A stretch of DNA of 8,787 bases from Syntrophomonadaceae bacterium. Lineage in GTDB: Bacteria; Bacillota; Ch66; Ch109. Below are positions 1-5,016 of the stretch, one piece after another; position 1 is the stretch's first letter, and every line of letters starts with the position of its first letter. The position numbers and the translations under genes were made by a program. Where the stretch lies: NCBI GenBank assembly GCA_012512295.1, contig JAAZDI010000098.1, positions 1 through 8,787 on the forward strand. Reading direction: 5' to 3'. The notes beneath the pieces were generated by a model. That model was not told the DNA's origin. It saw only the letters and a list, made by a program, of their open reading frames with translations, and did no database searches.

Positions 1-290
1 CGGCCGGATCCAAAACTGGGGACAAATTCTGCTACAACTGTCTATTTACTTCCCCGACAAAGTTAAAGCGCACCTACGATGAACAGACGGAAGAAGGGCA
101 AAGCACAAAATTATTGACAGACCCGGAAATTGTGCACCGAAAAATAATCATGCAAATTCAGCGACACCTTCAACTGTTAATCTTGCTTGTAACCCTGGTT
201 ACTTTTGTAAAAGCCCTCATTTTTCCAAACTCTTTAGATGTATTTATTCTTCTGCTGCTGGTCCTGATCCTCCTTGGAATAACGCGCTAA
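1..290 (+). CDS. 3' end of a zinc-ribbon-like protein with two C-terminal membrane helices (partial, cut by window edge)
   Basis: A plus-strand frame is open from the first complete codon at position 3 to a TAA at 288-290, giving 95 visible residues. It is easy to miss because its start lies outside the window. The visible part begins with a GDKFCYNC segment (Cys10 and Cys13), which looks like the second knuckle of a zinc ribbon whose first Cys pair would be upstream. A polar linker follows (about residues 17-55), then two hydrophobic stretches (about 56-74 and 78-93) split by a PNS turn, ending in a short ITR tail. An internal ATG at 150 would give a 46-residue two-helix protein, but it has no Shine-Dalgarno site and the upstream frame reads as protein, so I prefer a truncated longer gene. 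The gene converges on the VanW gene with 24 bp between stops. Family not recognised; zinc binding and membrane location are inferred. Confidence 0.6.
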   Translation, partial: AGSKTGDKFCYNCLFTSPTKLKRTYDEQTEEGQSTKLLTDPEIVHRKIIMQIQRHLQLLILLVTLVTFVKALIFPNSLDVFILLLLVLILLGITR

Positions 291-314
291 ACCAATCATT
301 ATCCGGGCTATCGT

Positions 315-2072
315 TTACGGAGTAACCCCTGAACTAGCATCCGAATTCGTCCCTAAATTTAGATTATCTTCCGGAGCTTCCTCTGGTGTCGTATCTGGAG
401 TTACCTCAGATTGTATTCTCGGGTCTGTTGTTTTTGGGTTAGCTCCCGGTTCTGTTTTTGGATCGACTTCCGGTTCTGTTTGTGAATCAGCGCCGGGTTT
501 AATTTCTGAATCTGCTCCGGGTTTAGTTTCTGAATCAGTTCCGGGTTTAGTTTCTGAATCAGCTCCGGGTTTAGTTTCTAAATCAGTTCCGGGTTTAGTT
601 TCTGAATCAGTTCCGGGTTTAGTTTCAGTTTGTGGGTCAGTTCCCGGCTCTATTCCTGGCGGATTCTGATGGACTGGGCTACTGGGTTCTTCCCCTTCTT
701 TTTTGGTCCCAACTTGGACAATCCGAGCGACTGGATTATAGACATCCGTAGAGATCAATTCATTGCGCACTACTTTCCCTTGTTCCTTTACTGTTCGGTA
801 TACCTGAACTCTTAGTCCGGCTGTCCCGGCCTGCTCAATAACTTCTTCCCCTTCAGGCAGTTCCGGGTTGGGCTTTTTGATCACCCCGGGTTCAATATAG
901 CTTATTACTTTATGGGAAAGACTAACATACTTACGATACTGCTTATCCCCAAATATTTGAATAGTTAAGGTATTTCCTTGAACTTTAGTCTGAAGTAAGA
1001 GGTCCCCTTCAGTAGGATTAGAAAAACGAAAGTTTTTACCCCCATATGTAACGGTAGCATCACGACCAGGGGGAACATAATCAACAGGTAAGGAATGATT
1101 GCTCCGTTCAACTACTGGAAGATCAGCGAGAAGAACTGCATTATACAGGGTTGATGATACCTGACATACCCCGCCACCCAAGCCGGGAACAAACTCATTT
1201 TTTATGATGATCAGGGCTTCTTTGTAGCCAGCCTCTTCACTCCGTGGTCCTACTACTTGATTAAACGAAAATATTTCACCGGGTTTAATTCGCTGATGAT
1301 TTAGAGCCTCAGCCGCTACCTTTATGTTATACGTCCGGTTAATATTTGAGGCATTAAACTTGGTGGAATAACTAGAAAGCAAACCGTTAATCCGCCAGCT
1401 TTTCACCTCAGCCTCGGTTATTTCGGCTGGTAAATCGACTTTCTTCAGCCTAACCGTCCAGGTTTGGTTAAGCGGCTCTTTAACTCCCTTCTCCAGGATT
1501 GACTTTATTTCTTGAGCAGCGGCTTGGCTATCGACTTTTGATCCTGGTTGATCATGGGTAATGACTAACTCATCCCGTTCGTTTATCGTTAAAGTAGCAT
1601 TAACCGGCCCGGTGGTTAATTCACGAGTACGTTCCGCTATAATCGAAGCGATCCGGGCTACATCAATCTTATAATGAAGAGTAATCTGTCGGCCTTCTTC
1701 TTTAACATTCGTGTACTCTTGAAACCGTTCCCATGGATTACCCTGATGACCCACTAGCGCGGCTTCATCGATTGCTTTTTCTAAGTCTAACTCTACGCCA
1801 AGTTCAGCTAAGGTTATCTCCCATCTTCGATCACCATAGCTTAAACAAATTACTTGAGATAACGCCTTATCGGACCAGACCTTGATCTTTTTCAAGGCCT
1901 CTTCTTTAGTCATCCCTCCAACATAAACTGGACCAATACTTACCCCTTCAACAATCTCAAAATAGGGCGCAGACAGGTAATTAAAATAACCAGAGGCATA
2001 ACCGGTAGCAGTTCCTAATAAAACAATTACCACTAGAGTAATAATTAATAAGTGCTTTCTTGATCTAGACAT
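315..2072 (-). CDS. VanW family protein with G5 domain and repetitive C-terminal tail, membrane-anchored
   Basis: This 585-residue envelope protein starts at an ATG with a strong GGAGGGG ribosome site (2081-2087) eight bases upstream. Residues 1-6 are basic and 7-29 form one hydrophobic helix, so it is probably a signal anchor with the rest outside the cytoplasm. Residues about 40-215 resemble the putative peptidoglycan-binding region (PG_binding_4 type) that often precedes VanW domains. The VanW domain spans about 232-357 and contains the hallmark GGGVCQVSSTLYNA at 299-312. A G5-like domain follows at about 381-456 (VISYIEP..., ending in VARIVQVGTK). From about 460 to the end the chain is low-complexity Pro/Thr/Glu/Asp with an eight-residue repeat of the PGTDSETK type. 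The family is named after a gene in some vancomycin-resistance clusters, but that does not make this a resistance gene. A cell-wall role is inferred. A hairpin upstream separates it from the DUF1292 gene, so it probably has its own promoter. Confidence 0.9.
   Translation of the reverse strand: MSRSRKHLLIITLVVIVLLGTATGYASGYFNYLSAPYFEIVEGVSIGPVYVGGMTKEEALKKIKVWSDKALSQVICLSYGDRRWEITLAELGVELDLEKAIDEAALVGHQGNPWERFQEYTNVKEEGRQITLHYKIDVARIASIIAERTRELTTGPVNATLTINERDELVITHDQPGSKVDSQAAAQEIKSILEKGVKEPLNQTWTVRLKKVDLPAEITEAEVKSWRINGLLSSYSTKFNASNINRTYNIKVAAEALNHQRIKPGEIFSFNQVVGPRSEEAGYKEALIIIKNEFVPGLGGGVCQVSSTLYNAVLLADLPVVERSNHSLPVDYVPPGRDATVTYGGKNFRFSNPTEGDLLLQTKVQGNTLTIQIFGDKQYRKYVSLSHKVISYIEPGVIKKPNPELPEGEEVIEQAGTAGLRVQVYRTVKEQGKVVRNELISTDVYNPVARIVQVGTKKEGEEPSSPVHQNPPGIEPGTDPQTETKPGTDSETKPGTDLETKPGADSETKPGTDSETKPGADSEIKPGADSQTEPEVDPKTEPGANPKTTDPRIQSEVTPDTTPEEAPEDNLNLGTNSDASSGVTP
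433..654 (-). repeat. 24-bp in-frame tandem repeat coding the PG(T/A)DSETK tail of the VanW protein
   Basis: On the plus strand, six nearly identical 24-base units run from 481 to 624, for example 553-576 and 601-624, differing mainly at one or two bases. Diverged units of the same length lie at 433-456, 457-480 and 631-654. The last is offset by a 6-base insertion at 625-630 that adds a Thr-Glu pair. Because the unit is eight codons, gain or loss of copies keeps the frame. The encoded stretch (about residues 473-547) is acidic, rich in Pro and Thr, and likely unstructured, as in wall-spanning linkers. Confidence 0.9.
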
Positions 2073-2131
2073 GCCTCTAGCCCCTCCCAGCGCGAGATAA
2101 CGAATTAATTTAGACTTGAGTTAATATAGAA

Positions 2132-2159
2132 AGTATATACCTTAGCAATAGACACTAAA
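2132..2159 (-). promoter_or_regulatory. Possible sigma-A promoter for the VanW gene
   Basis: On the minus strand a TATACT -10-like box (2132-2137) lies 16 bp after a weak TTTAGT -35-like box (2154-2159). It sits between the terminator hairpin at 2208-2234 and the VanW start, where a promoter is expected. The -35 match is poor, and the AT-rich region offers other -10-like sites. Confidence 0.3.
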
Positions 2160-2207
2160 GTTACCGTTAAAGTTCCGCAATCAAGATATAATATTAAGTA
2201 AAGCAAA

Positions 2208-2234
2208 GCACTCTTCCTTATCTGGTAAGAGTGC
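2208..2234 (-). terminator. Intrinsic terminator downstream of the DUF1292-RING gene
   Basis: A perfect 8-bp stem, GCACTCTT (2208-2215) with AAGAGTGC (2227-2234), encloses an 11-base loop, 45 bp past the gene's stop. On the minus strand it is followed by the T-rich TTTGCTTTACTT. On the plus strand it is followed by CTTTTT, so it could also stop antisense transcription. Its place right after the only upstream gene on this strand supports a terminator role. Confidence 0.7.
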
Positions 2235-2279
2235 CTTTTTCAGCCCGAAAACGGTCAAATACGGCAAAAACTTATCCCA

Positions 2280-2759
2280 CTATTTATCACATTCTACATG
2301 GGCACAACCTCTGCTTACTCTCCAGCATTCCTCATGATGCAAGGTCTTACAACTGGGGCAAGAAATCGCTTTACCTCCTGGCTTAAGCAGAGTATGACAA
2401 TAAGGACAATTAGTATTGGCCATTTCTTCCGTGACTGTTACTGGAACAATCTTTTGCCATTCTTCCTCGGCTAATTCTATGTTTTCCTCATCTTTGTCTA
2501 CCTCTTCCCAAGCATCAGCCACTTGTTCCCATTCTTCGTCATCTTCAATTTCGTAGAAAACCTCGTTGCCTTCCTCATCTTCACCTATTTTTAAGATAAT
2601 AACTTCGCTTTCTTCTTCGTCATCCTCTTCGGCTGGTAGCAGGACCGCGTACCGACCTTCACCCACCTCAATTGTATCAATGAGATAAAACTCGTGCTCT
2701 CCGCCATCATCGTCAACAAGGACTACTAATTCTTCTTCCTCTATAATTCGGTCAACCAT
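2280..2759 (-). CDS. DUF1292 protein fused to a C-terminal prokaryotic RING/PHD-like zinc finger
   Basis: A 159-residue protein starting at ATG with a GAGGTGAG ribosome site (2763-2770). Residues about 5-90 match the DUF1292 (YrzB-like) pattern: alternating hydrophobic strands such as EELVVLVDDDGGEHEFYLID and RYAVLLP, and very acidic stretches (about 46 Asp/Glu in the first 112 residues). DUF1292 is of unknown function and usually stands alone at about 90 residues. Here a zinc finger is appended at 118-157 with probable ligands C118, C121, C134, C137, H141 or H142, C145, C152 and C157, a C4-H-C3 order like PHD or RING folds and the Prok-RING_1 family. The position after ruvX matches B. subtilis yrzB, supporting the DUF1292 call. 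It has its own promoter and a terminator. The finger could bind protein or nucleic acid; ubiquitin-ligase activity should not be assumed. Confidence 0.85.
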   Translation of the reverse strand: MVDRIIEEEELVVLVDDDGGEHEFYLIDTIEVGEGRYAVLLPAEEDDEEESEVIILKIGEDEEGNEVFYEIEDDEEWEQVADAWEEVDKDEENIELAEEEWQKIVPVTVTEEMANTNCPYCHTLLKPGGKAISCPSCKTLHHEECWRVSRGCAHVECDK

Positions 2760-2773
2760 AAACTCACCTCATT

Positions 2774-2789
2774 TGCTAAATTATTAGCA
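2774..2789. promoter_or_regulatory. Inverted repeat at the predicted transcription start of the DUF1292-RING gene
   Basis: TGCTAA, a 4-base centre ATTA, then TTAGCA form a perfect 6-bp inverted repeat. It lies 1 bp downstream of the -10 box (2791-2796) and overlaps the expected +1 near 2784, where a repressor would block initiation. No known operator is recognised, and it could be chance in AT-rich DNA. Confidence 0.35.
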
Positions 2790-2790
2790 T

Positions 2791-2818
2791 TGTATACCAG
2801 TCGAATAGGGCATGTCAA
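2791..2818 (-). promoter_or_regulatory. Sigma-A promoter of the DUF1292-RING gene
   Basis: On the minus strand a perfect TTGACA -35 box (2813-2818) is followed after 16 bp by TATACA (2791-2796). The -10 box is preceded by TGG, giving an extended -10 motif. Predicted start near 2784, leaving a leader of about 25 bases before the ATG, with the ribosome site inside it. This implies the gene can be expressed separately from ruvX upstream. Confidence 0.7.
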
Positions 2819-2898
2819 CCTGAGTCATACCTGATATTGCCTGAAGCTTTATCTATGTTCAAAAGGCCACCGGCTTGGATAAGCAGGAGTTACCTTGT

Positions 2899-3390
2899 TC
2901 AGACCTCAAGTGGATTAGTATCTCCACTGGAATCCCCGGTGTTCAGCGAAGCTGGATGAGCTGATTGACGTTTCTGGGTGTATAGCCAGTCAAGATAACT
3001 CTGGAGTATTATGGTTGCCGCCATTTTATCGATAACTTTTTTCCGTTTACGTCGTGATACATCACCGGACAACAATAGTTTTTCTGCTTCCACAGTCGTC
3101 AAACGTTCATCCCAAAGGATCACTTCTATTGCTAGTTCTTTAGTTAACAAGTCGGCAAACTCTTGAACACTAGCTGCTGCTGGCCCCAGACTACCATTGA
3201 GGTTTTTCGGTAAACCCAGAATAATTCGATCAACTTCGTACTGCTGAATCAATCGTTTGATTTCATTCAGATCATCGATTGGTTCCTTACTCCGGCGCCA
3301 AGTAATTAATCCCTGAGCAGTTAAACCCATTGGATCGCTTACGGCGATGCCGATAGTTTGGGATCCATAGTCAAGTCCCAGCGTGCGCAT
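2899..3390 (-). CDS. ruvX: RuvX/YqgF family RNase H-fold nuclease (putative pre-16S rRNA nuclease)
   Basis: A 163-residue cytoplasmic protein of the YqgF/RuvX family, which has a RuvC/RNase H-like fold and is linked to 16S rRNA 5'-end maturation and, in some species, to Holliday junction resolution. Family motifs are clear: LGLDYGSQTIGIAVSD at 4-19 (acidic D7), ILGLPKNLNGSLGP at 57-70, WDERLTT at 93-99 (E95), and IDKMAATIILQSYLD at 120-134 (D121), so all three expected acidic residues are present. The last 20 or so residues are a polar tail beyond the usual core. The ATG start is supported by AAAGAGGT with the GAGG core at 3396-3399, five bases upstream. That ribosome site begins only a few bases after the TAG stop of the aldo/keto reductase gene, so the two are almost certainly co-transcribed. 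The locus matches B. subtilis yrrK. Confidence 0.95.
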   Translation of the reverse strand: MRTLGLDYGSQTIGIAVSDPMGLTAQGLITWRRSKEPIDDLNEIKRLIQQYEVDRIILGLPKNLNGSLGPAAASVQEFADLLTKELAIEVILWDERLTTVEAEKLLLSGDVSRRKRKKVIDKMAATIILQSYLDWLYTQKRQSAHPASLNTGDSSGDTNPLEV

Positions 3391-3403
3391 ATATACCTCT
3401 TTC

Positions 3404-4399
3404 CTATACTATTTTGATGCAAAATTCTGGACAACTGGCTCCGCAATAACCACATAAAAGGCACTTATCGACGTTTACCCGCACTTTCCGTGCCACCATC
3501 TGTTCTTCTAATTGGGTTAATTGTGAGGGCAAAGAAACGTCGAACAAACTCAAGGCATTTTGAGGACAGGAATCAACACACCGACCACAACCCTGGCACC
3601 AGTCATCAATATGGAGGCGACGTTTTTGCTTGCTCAGGGCGATCTCCGCCAACGGATCTGGTTGCCTTCCTTCGGCCAAGGCAACGTTGACTTCAACCTC
3701 CAAATTAGATTTCATGCCGACCGCTACAGCATGTAACTCCGGCAGACTTAAAGCGTATCGCAGCGCTTCTCCGGCTCGCGCCATCAAGTTTCCGCCACCA
3801 ATTGGCTTCATCCCGTAGATCCCTTTGCCCTTTTGATGAGCCAGGCGAATCGCTTCCAACATCTCTTCCTTGGTCCCGTCCAGAATCCCAATGCCCGCCA
3901 GATTGATTAAAGGATGAATAACTTCAATCTCCGGCATCTCTCCCGCTGCTCGTACCGCTGCCACCGCATGAGTTGAAATACCGACGGCTCTCACTAAATC
4001 TTTTACCTTTGCTTCGAGAAGGTATTCTAAAGCTGGGCGATGCCCTTGAAGAGTCAAGGCACTTTCTTGTTCATGGAGAAGGAAGATATCAACCACATCT
4101 CGGTCAAGTTCCCGACGGGCTTTCTCCAAGCTTTCCTGCATCCCTTCTGCTGTGTAAGCATACGATTTTGAGGCAACTACGACCTCACCGGAAAAACCAC
4201 GTAAAGCTTCTCTGATGTAGGGGTAAGTTTCATAAAGTTCTGCCGTGTCAATAAAATTTACTCCTAATTCTAAAGCCCGTCTGATTACCGCGGCACCCTG
4301 GGGTATCGGCAAACAAGCCTGTAAAGGACCAATAGTTAGAGCACCGAAACATAATTTGGAGACCTTCAAGTTCGTGTTGCCCAGCCGGTTGTATTCCAT
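3404..4399 (-). CDS. Aldo/keto reductase with C-terminal 2[4Fe-4S] ferredoxin domain
   Basis: A 331-residue predicted oxidoreductase. Residues 1-235 follow the aldo/keto reductase barrel pattern (opening MEYNRLGNTNLKVSKLCFG), with the catalytic tetrad visible as D51, Y56, K78 and H109. Residues about 262-331 form a ferredoxin domain with two cluster motifs: C268-x2-C271-x2-C274-x3-C278-P and C313-x2-C316-x2-C319-x3-C323-P. Such fusions are known in anaerobic bacteria and archaea. The clusters suggest electron exchange with ferredoxin besides, or instead of, NAD(P)H; the substrate cannot be told. The ATG start has an AGGAG site (4407-4411) seven bases upstream. The gene lies between ireB and ruvX, which are usually adjacent, and ends 13 bp before ruvX, so it looks like an insertion that became part of the ruvX transcript. 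The upstream region (4412-4472) is very AT-rich with two TATAAT sequences (4430-4435, 4456-4461) but no good -35 box. Confidence 0.92.
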   Translation of the reverse strand: MEYNRLGNTNLKVSKLCFGALTIGPLQACLPIPQGAAVIRRALELGVNFIDTAELYETYPYIREALRGFSGEVVVASKSYAYTAEGMQESLEKARRELDRDVVDIFLLHEQESALTLQGHRPALEYLLEAKVKDLVRAVGISTHAVAAVRAAGEMPEIEVIHPLINLAGIGILDGTKEEMLEAIRLAHQKGKGIYGMKPIGGGNLMARAGEALRYALSLPELHAVAVGMKSNLEVEVNVALAEGRQPDPLAEIALSKQKRRLHIDDWCQGCGRCVDSCPQNALSLFDVSLPSQLTQLEEQMVARKVRVNVDKCLLCGYCGASCPEFCIKIV

Positions 4400-4472
4400 T
4401 TCTGTACTCCTACGCTGCTGCTTGCTTGTATTATATTTTTGTATTTTTTATTTGTATTATATCTGATAGAAA

Positions 4473-4500
4473 GACCTCATCGACATAAGGTCGTGAGGTC
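4473..4500 (-). terminator. Long hairpin between ireB and the aldo/keto reductase gene (terminator or regulatory element)
   Basis: An 11-bp stem with a single bulged T (4480): GACCTCA plus CGAC (4473-4479, 4481-4484) pair with GTCG plus TGAGGTC (4490-4500) around a 5-base ATAAG loop. It lies 72 bp past the ireB stop. On the minus strand it is followed by TTTCTATCAG, a poor T-tract, so termination may be partial. It also covers the position where a -35 box would lie for the TATAAT at 4456-4461, so it could instead be an operator. Confidence 0.45.
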
Positions 4501-4571
4501 ATCTATACCAGTTAACATAATTACCGAATTTCATCACCATTGCCTAGTCCTCTGAGCTTTAGCTTGGATGG

Positions 4572-4853
4572 CTAATCCTCCCCCTGATCAGCCACGTGGT
4601 TAACCAGATAACTCCGCAACAATTCCTCTAATAATTCATCTCGTTCCAACTTACGAATCAAGGTCCGAGCATTACCATGGCTGGTAATATAGGCTGGATC
4701 TCCAGATAGTAAATATCCAACCAGCTGATTAATCGGGTTGTACCCTTTCTCCCGGAGAGCGAAAAAAACGTGCTGTAATATCTCCCTCGCACTCTCTACG
4801 TCCTCAGACTTAACTTTAAAGGTCATAGTTTCCTGCTGGGTGTCACGCGACAT
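4572..4853 (-). CDS. ireB: IreB family regulatory phosphoprotein (DUF965)
   Basis: A 93-residue cytoplasmic protein of the IreB/YrzL family. In Enterococcus faecalis IreB is phosphorylated near its N-terminus by the PASTA-domain Ser/Thr kinase IreK and tunes intrinsic cephalosporin resistance. The family core is clear: EKGYNPINQLVGYLLSGDPAYITSH... at about 35-60, then NARTLIRKLERDELLEELL at 61-79. The N-terminus keeps threonines at 5, 9 and 11; T9 in ETMTF appears to align with the enterococcal phospho-threonine in ETVRF (alignment from memory). The ATG start has a GGGGTGA-type ribosome site about seven bases upstream. It lies 163 bp downstream of alaS, the same order as B. subtilis alaS-yrzL. 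That gap holds no convincing promoter or terminator, so transcription may continue from alaS. No kinase gene is in the window. Confidence 0.93.
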   Translation of the reverse strand: MSRDTQQETMTFKVKSEDVESAREILQHVFFALREKGYNPINQLVGYLLSGDPAYITSHGNARTLIRKLERDELLEELLRSYLVNHVADQGED

Positions 4854-5016
4854 TCTATCTCACCCCCCGTTTGGTTTAATCCTTAATTTATCATATTCGC
4901 TGTAAATAGGCCGGTTCCTCCAAGTTACTCCTAAAAATTTAAAGGATAGAAGAAGAAAGCTTTTGTATCCAAATTAAAAACAGTCCATAAGTCCTTAATA
5001 GTCATTAACCTCTCGC

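Noticed and set aside
433..654. CRISPR array, because of regular short repeats.
   Set aside because: Units are directly adjacent with no spacers, lie in frame within a gene, and encode a periodic peptide.
630..815. Plus-strand 61-residue frame opposite the VanW gene.
   Set aside because: Fully antisense to a well-supported gene, with no ribosome site and no recognisable protein features.
2843..2898. Possible terminator after ruvX around AAGCCGGTGGCCTTTT (minus strand).
   Set aside because: The stem is only about three G-C pairs before mismatch; not convincing as a terminator despite the short T run.
3490..4466. Several plus-strand frames opposite the aldo/keto reductase gene.
   Set aside because: The minus-strand gene has an intact catalytic tetrad and cluster motifs; the opposite frames overlap each other and show no motifs.
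4891..4923. Minus-strand 10-residue leader-peptide-like frame (TTG after AGGAG, ending TGA) between alaS and ireB, with a second GGAGG overlapping its start.
   Set aside because: Too short, non-ATG start, no attenuator hairpin after it, and no run of one amino acid; SD-like strings can occur by chance.
4854..5016. Terminator or promoter between alaS and ireB (TTGGAT/TATCCT pair; small AT-only stem-loop near the alaS stop).
   Set aside because: Both hexamers are weak and the stem is only A-T pairs, so neither can be supported.
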